A DNA stretch of 64,000 nucleotides, taken from the NCBI GenBank assembly GCA_000827265.1, contig KN834761.1:3841-67840 (forward strand), in the 5' to 3' direction. The position numbers were made by a program, and so were the translations under genes. This document shows positions 45,508 to 56,791 of this stretch, piece after piece (within the stretch, counting starts at the first letter, position 1; every line of letters begins with the position of its first letter). The stretch comes from Collybiopsis luxurians FD-317 M1 (lineage: Eukaryota; Basidiomycota; Agaricomycetes; Agaricales; Omphalotaceae). The notes beneath the pieces were generated by a model. The model saw nothing but the letters and a program-made list of their open reading frames with translations, searched no databases and was not told where the DNA came from.

Positions 45508-46165
45508 TAGTATTGCCGCGGCTTGTAAATAAGCCGGCTATTAGCCGGAGCCGATTAGGGGCTGGAGCCGAGCCGGTCAGCCGGCGGGCACCCGGCTCCT
45601 AGCTGAATGCTGCGGCTTGGAACTGGCTCGCAGTCGACTCCTCCCAGCTCGATTGCCAAACGTCGCCCAACTGTTTCCAAATCCATTTTCAAATTGTACT
45701 TCTCATCTTTGGGCTTACTTCAGAGACCCTTTCCTCAGTGCATTACAAATATCAAACATTTTTCAACATCGATTCAGTAAAGTCATGTCATATACAGTTT
45801 TGTTTTATGTAATGGCATTGTATGGCATCAATATAACATTTTCTGAGAAAATTTTGCCATGTCACTACATCAAGCAACGTAACAAGGTCGGTCCACAGCA
45901 TCCGCTAAGTGCTCATTCGAGGCTTAGGACCCTGTATAGTTCACTCACGTTTGTTCTGACTGGCGCAGGCAATCATTGTAGAAATATTTTATGTTAATTT
46001 TGGAGGGAATTTTTCTTTCGGCTGGCCAGCTTGAAGTCGGCTTGACCCCAGCTCAAGTCGGCTCAAGCTTTTTCGAGCCAGCTTATTCCGGCTATTAAGC
46101 CGGCTAAGTGTGAGAGCCGCGGCTACATAAGTCGACTTGCGGCTAGCTGAGCCGCGGCAACACTA
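45508..46165. mobile_element. hAT-like MITE, copy 2 (8-bp TSD)
   Basis: A 658-bp relative of the element at 41678-42414. It has the same ends (TAGTATTGCCGCGGCTTG … GCCGCGGCAACACTA), the same GCCGGCT-rich subterminal blocks and a shared middle (GGTCCACAGCATCC). An exact 8-bp direct repeat ATACTGTC flanks it (45500-45507 and 46166-46173). Confidence 0.9.
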
Positions 46166-47202
46166 ATACTGTCATACCCACCAAGTTGATTAATGTTGGT
46201 TGAGTCAACAAAAAAAGCAGGAATTCACAGAAGCAGGGTTGAATATGGTGTGTGCCCGCATAGAAGGAAATCTGCACTAAGTATTTGCAGATCTAAATAT
46301 AGTAGCCGGTAAAGGCACTATAATTAAAGACCTACACTGGATTCAATTGACAGCAGTGGAACATTCTGAGCACTAGTCCTTTTATGGGTTGTAGCTTCTA
46401 TCATGATGTTCAGATGGTGAATCGTGATTCCTGAATTGTAAGAGTGGGGCCACTGCAGGCAGGAGTTAGAAGTCACTTGCATGCCTTGCACACAATCATA
46501 TTCATTATTAGAGACCACAAGCACTAACCAGTCAAAAATTTTACAGAATTGGATTCATTCGCATCAATCTATTATTTATGCTACTTTCGCAAGGGCCTTG
46601 GAAGTTGGCACCCGCTTTTCGATAATTTTCAACTCCGAGGCATTACCTATATAGAAGCACCGTGACTTTACCCAAATAACGTTGTAAGTAGGGAGCCGAA
46701 TAAAACTCAGGGAGTACTCGGTAAAAGTGGAAGTCACAAAAATACATTTTTCTCAGGTGGGGACTCTTCACTCCATAATATGATGATCATCCCTAGTACC
46801 TGATGTATATACTTGTTTCGTTTAATCCCAGGATTTTAACCTCTCTCTACGCTCGATGTTCGTCATTCTTGCCTGAGGCACAGCGCATAACATTGCTTTT
46901 TCATTGCCTTTTCCTCGGTTTTGCTATGTTATACAAGCGGTACGGCTGTTGGCCTTGAGCTTACGCTGTCAGCACAGGTGAACTGTTCTTCACGACCACA
47001 TACATTTCCTCCAGTTACTATTCGAAACTCGGGAGGATTTGGAGTGGGAAAGATCAGTTATACTCGCTAAACCATCTCTAGATGAGGTGAGATAATTTTG
47101 CACTCATTTTCAGTTGTGCAAGCGCTCAATATATACTAAGATTAATCGATGTTGGTTTTTTATTTATACCCCAATTTCAAGTTCTTCTCTTAAGTAAAAA
47201 TC
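46166..47202. other. Intergenic region upstream of the second seven-helix gene
   Basis: No gene is recognised. TATTTATACC at 47161-47170, about 40 bases before the ATG, may act as the TATA element. Confidence 0.45.
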
Positions 47203-48809
47203 ATGGCCTCTGAACTCGTTTCGCCCACTTCCAAGAACAATGCCCTATTTGTTCCATACCAAATCTCAAATGCCTCTGGCCTCACTGACAGTCAAATCGC
47301 CGAATACGTCAGCGCTGTCGGATATAACTACATGATTGGAGGAATATGTACAGGCCTTTGCTATGGCAAGAACCTTCCTCACAATACTTTCATTTTCTTT
47401 AAAAAAACTGACTGCATTGGATTATCCAGGCCTATGCCTCACCATACTTGTCAATGCCATCCAAGTTCTCTGGTATGCTCGTAGCCCAATTATACTGTTT
47501 TTGCATCATATACCTTTCTTATGCCTGATTGTTAGGTCCCGCCGTGCAATGACCCACAGGGTGTTATTGACATTAACTGCCCTCTTATTTATTTCAAGCA
47601 CAGGTTTCTTCATTTCGAAAGTAGCGGAAGCCTTGACCAGCCTCAAATTTGCGATTCATCCGAGTAGCACTGCCGGCGAGTCTGCTACTGAAATATTCAC
47701 CGCTACGAACCAGGAAATTCATCGCGCGGAGCTAGCGGTCACCGTTTTTCAGGAGATGAATGTAAGGTGTACTCACTGTAAGCATCTGAGTAGCAACTAA
47801 AAGATGATCTGACAGTTTATTGCGGGCGATACCATCATTGTATGGCGAGCTTCCGTACTCTACCCACGTTCAAAGTTAATTGTCGTTGGACTGTGGTCAT
47901 TGATGTTCGTCGACTTCAGTGAGTATCTTTCCTTAGTAACCTTGTGGATTTCATAGCTGATCCAATTTTATTATCTATACCTAAGTACTTTCTATGTTCG
48001 ACGCAGTCTTTTATCTAGTCCGCATTCTCAATAATTCTTGGGAACAACATATCATACAACTTGGGAACATTGACTCTGTAACCATGTTCGTCTCATTCGG
48101 AGTCAATTTGGTGTCTACAACGGCCATTATTGCAAAAGCATGGTAAGTAGATGATTTATCCCTACTTTTGGGAGCTGCTCTTATCTTTCACATATCTAGG
48201 AAACTCAGATCTATGCACCGGGGTATCGAAAAGCCCGTCCTGGGGTTCTCAATCTTCAAGGTGCTAATTCTCTTTATTGAATGTGGTGCAACGTTCGGCA
48301 TCCTGCAGGTAGCTACAAATACGTCAACTCAAAATTGGACCTCGAGTCACTAACCACTTCTATCGAAGCTTCTCAATGCCCTTGCTACGGTGGTGAATAA
48401 TGATTCAAATACAATACCAAGTGTTACTAGTTACAAGTCCTATCAATTGGTGCTACAAGTATTTACGCCCTTCTTTGCGGTGCGTTGTCTTAGTACACTG
48501 CTCATCTTTACAGTTCTAAGAGTTCAAACTCCTCCATTTTAGGCAATGCTTCCCTCCTTGATTCTTCTCATCCTGGCAAAAGAACGTTCAAGTGTCGAGA
48601 ATTCTACAAGTATCTTGAGCGGTACTGGAGAAATGTCCTCCAACATACCGGTGGCCCGAAACCAATCTTCTCGTAACATTCAGACTGTCATAGCTCCAAA
48701 GGTCTCGAGGGTGACCACCGTCCATACAGATGACGATCGAAACACTGTGGAGCTGAAGGGTTTAGATCAAGTAAAATATCCTCAGTCAACGGACTCCGTA
48801 AGACAATAG
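47203..48809 (+). CDS. Seven-helix integral membrane protein of unknown function, second locus
   Basis: This is in the same broad agaricomycete membrane-protein family as the gene at 5762, and function is unknown. Start MASELVSPTSKNN. Splicing joins the first exon (ending NYMIGGI) to LCLTILVNAIQVLW, then SRRAMTHRVLLTLTALLF. Helices follow: LLTLTALLFISSTGFFI, FIAGDTIIVWRASVLYP with LIVVGLWSLMFVDFS, VTMFVSFGVNLVSTTAI, VLGFSIFKVLILFIECG, and VFTPFFAAMLPSLILLIL. The C-terminal tail is polar and Ser/Thr-rich and ends STDSVRQ. The conserved pair IVWRA and the AIIAKAW/KLRS loop are typical of the family. At least six short GT-AG introns. No defect was noticed. Confidence 0.78.
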
Positions 48810-49408
48810 AAGTGATGAGTGCCTGTTCTGAGTCATCATGGTCCTACTAGTATTTGATATCATCTATTTAAAATATGAAGTTTTGTGGCATGAGATATCT
48901 TCTGATGAGCAAATGGCACTCCCGCCATGGCAATGTCCTGTAGTGCCTGCCACTGGGTCAATCATCATTTCTTCTGTGGCTGCTTTTGATCTGGCAACTC
49001 ACGCATCAACACAGAGCTCCAATGGCCGGTTTTCAATGGCCGGTTTTTATATGGTGATTACAGTTACTAGTTCAAATTTGGGTATTCCAGTGAAAGCTGC
49101 ATATGCATGAGCTGAAGCCGAGAAGGTCCGAGAGAAGTGGCTATGAAGATTCACCCAGGCCTGGGAATGGTAAGGCAAATAATTTGGCAATGGGAACTCA
49201 ATTTCGAACATTACCTAGATATATCTAGATTCAATTAGATGCTATTCTTGGATTTACTTGTCATACCTTGCGTGTTACCTTACTTGGGATTGTTTTTAGG
49301 GTTCCCGAACACCTTGTGGTTGATCAAGCTCCAAGTTACGGGTTTTAAAGAAGTCCCAAGGTCAATGGCTTCTGTTCGACCCTTTTTCCCCACTGATCTC
49401 ACATTACG
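48810..49408. other. Intergenic region before the amino-acid permease
   Basis: One open frame at 48838-49110 has no recognisable domain and is probably not a gene. Nothing else was recognised. Confidence 0.45.
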
Positions 49409-51611
49409 ATGGACACCGCTCAACCCTCTTCTTCATCCCGGAGCAGAAGCTCTGAAGAGAAATCTCTTTCCGGCGATATCGAAGCAAAGAACTTCAATGA
49501 CTTGGATTACGATAGAGACATCATCGAGTTCGAGGAGAAGCGGGATTTGAAGTACATTTTAGCAATGACTTAGCCCGTTCTTTATTGAGTATTTATTTTA
49601 TTTTATTCCTTTTTCGTAGACGTGGTCTCAGACAAAGACATATACAAATGATTGCGCTTACCGGAACGATTGGAACGGTAAGTCATATTTACAAAGTTGT
49701 CTATAATTTTCGAGTGTTGATCTAGAATTCGGTACTAGGGCCTATTCCTTGGTTCGGGTAGAGCTATCGCAAATGGTGGGCCTCTGGGAGCTGTCTTGGG
49801 ATACTTGATTATTGGAATCTTTGTTCTGGGACCTGTTAACTCTGCGGCTGAATTGGCGGCCTTGGTCCCTCTGAGTGGTGGAATTGTTCGTCAGGCAGAA
49901 TACTTTTTTGATCCGGCACTTGCCTTTGCAAAAGGTCAGGAACTCTGTTCTAAGTCGGATAAATTACATCTCTGAGGAAAAATTTCTTATTTCAGGATAC
50001 AATGCGGTCTACTCACATATGATGTCCTTACCTGCCGAAATTATTGCAGCAGCCGTGATCGTCGAATTCTGGACCACAGCTGTTAACAGTGCAGTTTGGA
50101 TCACAATTTTCGGTGTCTTGATCTTATTCTCCAACTTATTCCTTGTTCGGGTGTACGGGGAACTAGAGTTTACTTTTGGAATACTCAAAATCATTCTGAT
50201 AATTGCTCTCATTCTCTTTGGTATCATCGTCGCGGCAGGCGGTGGCCCTGACCACCAATCCATAGGTTTCAGATACTGGCATGACCCTGGACTATTTGCG
50301 ACTAGCTTTCTCGGAAGATCCGATGCTCTGGGAAGATTCCTCGGTTTCTGGACAACATTAACAAACGCGGCATATTCTTACAGCAATATTGAGACTATCA
50401 GCATCCCGGTGAGACTCCCAAAGATTATATGAATTTTGTGTCTAATGATAATCATCACCAGGCAAGCGAAACTCATGCGCCACGAAGGAATATTCCCAAA
50501 GCCACCAAGCGAGTGCGTATATTCTCGACCCTTGTCTACCGCTCAATAACTCAAACTTTGCTAGTTGTTCTGGAGGATTGTGATTTTTTACGTTATAGCT
50601 ATATTCGTGGTGACACTTCTTGTGCCCTCGAATGACCCCTCCCTCCTTTCACCGTCTGGACAAGGAGCGGCTCAATCACCTTTTGTTATAGCAGGTAGCT
50701 GCTCAAGTATCTCGACCGTTTGGATTATCCTCGCTCACGCCCTAAAACTTAAATAGGCACCCGCGCTGGCGTACAGGTATTTCCCCATTTCGTCAATGCA
50801 ATCGTCTTGACAAGCGCTTGGAGTGCGGGAAATACTCAAATGCTGCATGGTAGCCGTTTCCTGTACGCGCTTGCCAGGGAAGGCCATGCTCCGAGGTTAT
50901 TTCTTCGCGTAAATCGATGGGGTATTCCATATCTCACTGTCATATATTTCGGAGTATTCATGGGCTTAGCCTATATGACCTTGTCGGCCACAGGTATGAC
51001 TATTAGGAGCCAGGAGCTTTTTATCATTATCGATAGATTAATGATGCTTCTAAAGCTTCGACCGTTTTCACTTGGTTCCAAGATATCGTAACTGTAGCAG
51101 CATTCTTCAATTGGCTCATCATATGTGTTGTGTATCTTCGTTTCTACTACGGTCAGTCATTTACTCTATTGTTGTTACTCCCTCGAGCACTAAGCCGCCG
51201 CATTTCTAGCTATGAAACAGCAAGGTATCAGTCGTGACGAACTTCCCTGGAAATCCCCCTTCCAGCCCTATTTAACATGGATGAGCCTCATCGCGTTTAC
51301 AATCATTCTACTCTTTAATGGGTATTCTACCTTCATGAAGGGACAGTGCGTTCACCTTTTTTTTGCATTCGGAAGGATAAAGTCTTAACTCGATAATGTT
51401 CAGCTGGGATACTGAAACCTTCATCTCGTCCTACTTCAACATTGTCTTTGTATTCGGGCTTTACTTTGGGTATAAGTTCGTTAAAAAAACCAAGCTGGTT
51501 CCACTAGATGAAATGCCGATCCGAAAGTACATTGATATCGCAAATAAAAACCCCGAGCCACCTGAGAGGCCCATAACAGGATGGAGGAGACTGAATGTCT
51601 TGTGGAACTGA
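49409..51611 (+). CDS. Amino-acid permease (APC superfamily, yeast AAT family)
   Basis: A plasma-membrane amino-acid/proton symporter of the family of yeast Gap1 and Agp1. The start is ATG 49409 (MDTAQPSSSS), chosen because the following polar stretch joins in frame through the first intron (from 49552) to RGLRQRHIQMIALTGTIGTG, the family's diagnostic first helix. Later segments: LGPVNSAAELAALVPLSGGI, VRVYGELEFTFGILKI, NAAYSYSNIETISI, PRRNIPKATKR, SAWSAGNTQMLHGSRFLYAL, REGHAPRLFLRVNRWGIP, and the tail end GWRRLNVLWN. About twelve helices are visible. Introns are short GT-AG. I could follow the exons to the stop at 51609-51611 and saw no clear break. Confidence 0.92.
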
Positions 51612-52233
51612 ATACAGGGCCTCATTACGACCGCGATGTATATTTTTGAGCACGGATAAAATAAATATAGCCTTTCAGATGTCGCTGTTGTTCACTTCTC
51701 TAAGTGCGATAAGTTTCATACACACAGAGATAATGTATACTACGAACAATGATATTGAACAGCGTGGCAATGGAGAGAGCGAGAAAGAGAGAAATACCCC
51801 CGGATACATGAGAATCCAAAAGTTACCGCAATGTTCACTGCCTGCCGTCCTCGAAAGCCAGCATCGAATTTGCCTACTCACATAGAAATTTCCTGCATAA
51901 TATGGCTGCAGAAGTCATATCAGAACGGTAATTATAACCCATGTTTTAAAATTGTTGAGTCTGTGTAAGTTCAAGCAATCAGACTACAGCAGCAGCCGCT
52001 CGCACTGCAGAACGAAATAACTCAATGAATATGCACAGGTGACGACCATAATATTTTAGAAAGCCCAAATTTGGTTGACCACATTCCTCTTCCCTTCAAA
52101 TTAGAAAAAAAAAAAAAAAGAAGTAATGATTTTGAGGTGGACCTCCCCATCTCTTCTATTGGAGTATAAGTATTTAGAAGGTCATATTTTATATAGAATT
52201 TATCACTTGATTCCCCCTGCTCACTGGATAAAC
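51612..52233. other. Intergenic region
   Basis: No gene is recognised. A 14-base poly-A run occurs near 52108. The region ends exactly where a copied piece of ICMT copy 1 begins. Confidence 0.5.
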
Positions 52234-52566
52234 CGACCGTAGACGCAGCGGCCAATGCCTCGATGCTTTGAGTATGAGAGAGGTGGATACCTGCTAGATA
52301 TGTCATCCGCGTATAAAAGACTAAGAGCAAGAAGGAAAGAGGTACTGAAACACCTAAGATGATGATTGTCGCGTATTTTATACCATGGCCGATTAAGTGC
52401 TACGTCGTAGATGACGAGTATGAAATTACGTTCTTTTCTGAGTACCCTTTAGATCCAAATACATACGTACATTACTATGTATTGACGCAAGGGCCAAGAA
52501 CGGAAAGTGGTCGGGACGCGCTCGGAATTGGATGACAAGGCTTGATTATTAGATGCCGCCGCGGCG
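52234..52566 (-). pseudogene. Duplicated fragment of ICMT copy 1
   Basis: About 333 bases nearly identical to 39764-40098, with about 13 mismatches by eye, in the same orientation. The piece runs from inside exon 1 through intron 1 to the 3' end of exon 2, stopping at the donor site. Because the intron is included it is a DNA-level duplicate, not a retrocopy. It has no downstream ICMT exons and cannot make the enzyme. A gypsy-type integrase remnant follows within about 75 bases. Confidence 0.9.
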
Positions 52567-52638
52567 CATGTCATTCTATATTGAGCCATATGAACGCTCT
52601 GATACTCCAATGGCAAGCAAGTATACAATTCGAAGCTT

Positions 52639-52875
52639 GTGTCAAGACGAACAGCAACGTCGGTGACTGGATTGTACTGGGACTGCGAAAACAGCTTACC
52701 ATCTGATCTTTTGGCAGAACGCGACTGTTTGTGCGTGTCCAAATTCTGGGATTCAATTAGAAAACTCTTCGGTGTCCAACTCTACATGTCCATTTCATAT
52801 CACCTCAACACTGACAGAGCAAGTGAACTCACCAACAAGACCGTGATTCAGTTATTTCGTTACCACATTGAATAA
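52639..52875 (+). pseudogene. Ty3/gypsy integrase fragment
   Basis: The frame ends SKFWDSIRKLFGVQLYMS, then ISYHLNTDRASELTNKTV, then IQLFRYHIE. This matches the conserved chromoviral integrase stretch FW..L....G..L..S..YHP.TDG..E..N. The preceding DLLAERDCLCVSKFW corresponds to the block with the catalytic Asp. Usual His-Pro and Asp-Gly residues are changed (YHL, TDR), and no RT or LTR is nearby, so this is a relic. Confidence 0.72.
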
Positions 52876-53209
52876 AATTAGGAGGGTTGGAAAAGATTAA
52901 AATTATGAGTTCTGTCAACTCACCCACCAGTTTTTGGAGCTTTCAGTTTCAAAGTGAATTATTTCTGTAAATCATGCCTCCTCATCCCCGAGCTCTTCCG
53001 ATGCCGAATTTGATGTGCACTTGCTCCTTCGTCAAGTTCGTCAAGTCCAAATTAACATCGCTGGGACTCAAAGATGTATATTACCTTGCCCTTCGACGAG
53101 AAGTATCGACCGGACCCTGCTCAGTTCGTCCCACCTTTTGTCGCAGATAGATAATGATTATATAATAATAGGGACAGGTTTGAACGGTGCATCTCAACTA
53201 TAAAGCATA
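52876..53209. other. Intergenic region
   Basis: No gene is recognised; this is the 3' flank of ICMT-like copy 2. Confidence 0.45.
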
Positions 53210-54097
53210 TTACCAGATATAAGGAATCAACCGATAGGGTACTTTCTTCTTGTATTCCACATATGCTTGGCCCATCGCAGGATCACTCTCAATAAGACGC
53301 TCCTATGAGAAGGTGAAAAAGTGGAACAAATATGACATAGACAAACGCACCTCAATCGGGATTTTCAAAGCAAAAGCACCTAGACATATGCCGCAACTGA
53401 CTAGTGGAATCCAAGACCAATGAGCCACAGAAAGAAGAATGAGCTCTGCAAGTACCCCGCTGAAGGTTATCGGGTTTGAACTAATTGTGCAGGATAAAAG
53501 AAGACATTCGCGTACCTGTACATAGGGTGTCGTACTACTTTGTAGGGTCCAGTGGAAACAATTTCACTCTTCTCCCGGCGCTCCAGTCGAGTCAGCGCGC
53601 GCGCCGAACGGTACCCAAGAAGAACTCACTCCGATAAAATGAAGTTGTTTTCCTATCGCCTTCAAGATAGTTCTATGAAGCCAAACTCCTCCGAATAAAG
53701 CGACTGCGACAGCAGCAGTACGGGTCCAAGCCAAAGCTCCAACACCCAATTGAATATCCAGCGAAGTTTGCTGATACCATTGCGGTTGTTCCATCCGGTT
53801 AGAAAGGACACCAGCTAGGTATAGGACTGGGGTGGCTGTAAAAGCAAAGCCATGTATAGGAGTGATAATTCGTCCCAAAAAAGTTTGCGGGCTAGCTGTA
53901 ATTTCCCCGCCTTCGACTCTTGCTTTCTTCATTTGCTTATTTGCGTCTCTCACTAGTTATGGGTGAAACATTCCGTCCAATCAGCGCTGGGACGATGAAG
54001 ACTAACCGAAGATGAACATCATCGCAGCTGTAGAAGCGGCGACTATCGACTCGATCCCTTGAGCATGAGAGAGATGTATGCCTGCGATGTAGTTCAT
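53210..54097 (-). CDS. ICMT-like methyltransferase, copy 2
   Basis: A Ste14/ICMT-family membrane protein, shorter at the N terminus than copy 1. Reading on the minus strand: start MNYIAGIHLSHAQGIE, then MKKARVEGGEI, ITPIHGFAFTATPVLYLAGV, WLHRTILKAIGKQLHFIGV, STGPYKVVRHPMYR, LLSVAHWSWIPLVSCGICLG, and the end EYKKKVPYRLIPYIW. All catalytic-region motifs are present. No hydrophobic exon upstream of MNYIAG could be found, and a block shared with copy 4 (GATCACG.TTTATTCACG, 54160-54177) lies 63 bases before the start, which supports this ATG. It is one of three tandem minus-strand copies. Confidence 0.8.
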
Positions 54098-55513
54098 AGT
54101 AAGGTGAGAATTGCGGAAGAAGCACAGCGCGTTGCCTTGATCCGGATGTCTAGTCACACGATCACGATTTATTCACGGGTAGGGACATTCAGTGAATTAA
54201 AGACTCGGAGACGACGCGGTACAAGACTCTTTTCCTTCATATATGTTGGCCCCTTCTTGGAGACAAGGCGTCTCCAGGATCGGGAAATAACAGCGTTGAG
54301 ATACCCAGGGCAGTATGGTTCGGCTATGTATGCCATACGCTTCGTTCGCATTTTCTTACTTCCTATTATACTTCATATCTTTTCCATTTGCTATTCAGCT
54401 ACTTTTCACCGGCCCAACGAATCTAATCTGTGTATCAGTCTTCAGATACACCAACATTCAAAATTGAGAGAAGCATAAGTGCAATTGTCAGAAAGCTTGC
54501 CTGCTAAAAACATCCGGGCTCTCCAAACCACAGTAAAACCTCTGAAAAAATCTGGACAATGGCATCAAGGTTCAAGAAATATGGGTTGTGACTTTATAAA
54601 CTTGAAGTAGCACCGACAGCTCTGTTGCTCTATCATGATCCTAATGCCTGCGGGTCCCTCTATTGCCAAGAGACGCAGTGGTAAATGGCTATTATTGTCG
54701 GGCCCAACGTCACCCTAAGGTACAAGAAACTGCAGTTTAAACTTCACTGAGGCTAGTTTCTTTATCATAATTCTTGATAAAAAGATTGGCACAAATTGCA
54801 AACTCAATGATTTCATGATTCCTCAGCAAACTGGTCTGGATGAATCATGGGCTTGGGATTGCGTGGCAAGCAGGAGGCTTGTAAGCAATGCACATTATAT
54901 TCCATCTACAGGGGAAGAAGAAACCGGACGAGATTTGAGTTTGAATTTTGACCAAGCGTGAGGTAGTCACTTTAACAGCCATTCCCAAATGAGATCACTG
55001 ATCCCATAGGTAAAAGATCAGAAATTGAAAGAAAGCAGTCTGTCTGAAGGATGCAGAAGGTCTATCCTCACGGTGACCAAAAACCTTCCTAGACAAGTCA
55101 TGTCGGAAGACTGTAGAGCCCGAATGTTGAAGTAAATTACAGCGGCCGTTGCCCGCATAACGACATCATTCTATGATGTAGAAGAATCTCACAATCTCGG
55201 GATACTAGTGCACCCCTGTCGGCATGTCCTCAAATAGAGCACTTTTGGTCAGTCAACGAGCTCAATATAAGACAGGTACTCACCGTTTCGAAGGCTTCAC
55301 CCTCTTAGAAAGGAGACAATAGACTCTCACGACATTGCTCAAGCTCTCCAATGAAAGGTATCAGGTAGTCCAAATCAGAAATGCTGTGGCGAGGAGGATC
55401 AACCCGATCTTGCCAACTCTTCCCGCCCTTCGTCACAGACACATAATGTTATACAGTGGTACGCTCAGGTCACAGGTTGGAGCTGTGCATCATATGTACA
55501 TGTATAAAACACG
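54098..55513. other. Intergenic region between ICMT copies 2 and 3
   Basis: The first part is the promoter of copy 2. Between about 54670 and 54960 a plus-strand reading gives FIIILDKKIGTNCKLNDFM, then GLDESWAWDCVA, which faintly resembles a Ran-binding-type domain, but stops interrupt it and I do not call a gene. Nothing else was recognised. Confidence 0.4.
54160..54177 (-). promoter_or_regulatory. Conserved upstream block of ICMT copies 2 and 4
   Basis: GATCACGATTTATTCACG here and GATCACGGTTTATTCACG at 57758-57775 differ at one of 18 bases. They lie 63 and 75 bases before the respective start codons. Copy 3 has a partial version (GATCACGATCATTTGTG) at 56535. This is a shared promoter segment inherited by duplication; its function is unknown. 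Confidence 0.55.
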
Positions 55514-56417
55514 TTACCAGATGTAAGGAATCAATCGATAGGGCACTCTCTTCTTGTACTCCACGTACGCTGGGGCCAGCGCAAAATCACGCACAATAAG
55601 ACGCTCCTGTGAGGATTGAACAAGCGGAACAAATGCAACATAGGCAAACACACACACCTCAATTGGGATTTTCAAGGCAAAGGCACCTAGACAAATACCG
55701 CAACTGACAAGTGGAATCCAAGACCAATGAGCCACAGAAAAAAGAAGGAGTTCTCCAAGGATCAAGCTACAAATTCTTCGATGTGAACTGATTGGGCGGC
55801 GTAAAAGAAAACATTCGCGTACCTGTACATAGGGTGTCGCACTACCTTGTAGGGTCCGGTGGAAACAATTTCGGCCTTTTCCCGAAGCTTCAGTCGAGTC
55901 AGTGCGAGCAACAAACACTTCAAACAGCCCAAGGAGAACTCACCCCGATGGCATGAAATTGTTTCCCTATAGCCCTCAAGATAGTTCTCTGAAGCCAGAT
56001 TCCTCCGAATAAAACAACTGCGGCGGCTGCAGTACGGGTCCAGGACAAAACTCCAACACTCAATTGGATATTTAACGAAGTTTGCTCATACCATTCCGGT
56101 TTTCGCATTCGATTAGATAGGACACCAGCTAGATACAGGACTGGGGTGGCTGTAAAAGCATAGCCATGTACAGGAGTGATGTTTCGTCCCAAAGAGCTTT
56201 TAGGTTCTGCTGTAATTTCCCCGCCTTCGAGCCTGGCTTTCATCATTCCCTTTTTGAAGTCTTTCACTAGTTGCGGGTGAAACATTTTCGTTCAACTGTA
56301 GGACTTTGGCGAGAACGAAGACTAACCGAATATGTACATCATTGCGGCCGTAGAGGTGGCAACTATCGACTCGATCCCTTGAGTATGAGAGAGATGTATA
56401 CCTGCGATGTAGTTCAT
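55514..56417 (-). CDS. ICMT-like methyltransferase, copy 3
   Basis: This tandem paralogue has the same architecture as copy 2. Minus-strand landmarks: MNYIAGIHLSHTQGIE, MMKARLEGGEITAEP, ITPVHGYAFTATPVLYLAGV, WLQRTILRAIGKQFHAIGV, STGPYKVVRHPMYR, LLFSVAHWSWIPLVSCGICL, ERLIVRDFALAPAYVEYKKR, and VPYRLIPYIW. The SAM-binding RHPMY and the C-terminal E-R-L and Y-x-x-Y motifs are intact. Introns are about 50-70 bp. The predicted role is methylation of prenylated proteins, or of another hydrophobic thiol/carboxyl substrate; the family cannot be assigned a substrate from sequence. Confidence 0.8.
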
Positions 56418-56791
56418 AGTGCTGGTTTCGAGGTGATAGTCACTCAAAAAACGGTTGAGTATATACTAATATAGTAACCCACGTAAGATAACGGAAGAAA
56501 CTCGGCGCGATTAATCGGCCCGGAGCCGTCACACGATCACGATCATTTGTGTGTATAGACAGTACGCTTGCCTTTCTCCGAAGCGGCAATTGTTTTAGAC
56601 TTCAATCGCTTACAACAGGCAAGACAGATTCTTTCGACGTGTTTCGAGTATTCCTGAGCGGAGAAATAGTTTCACGGGTGAATCCTACCTCTCCTACCCG
56701 AGCCCGCCCGTTACAAACATTATTATATATAAGTATGTTCTTGACTATACAATAGTACGTTGTAATAATGCATTTTATGGGTGCATACACA

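Noticed and set aside
54670..54960. Possible Ran-binding-domain gene
   Set aside because: Only a faint local resemblance (DESWAWDC), with nearby stops and no supporting exons.
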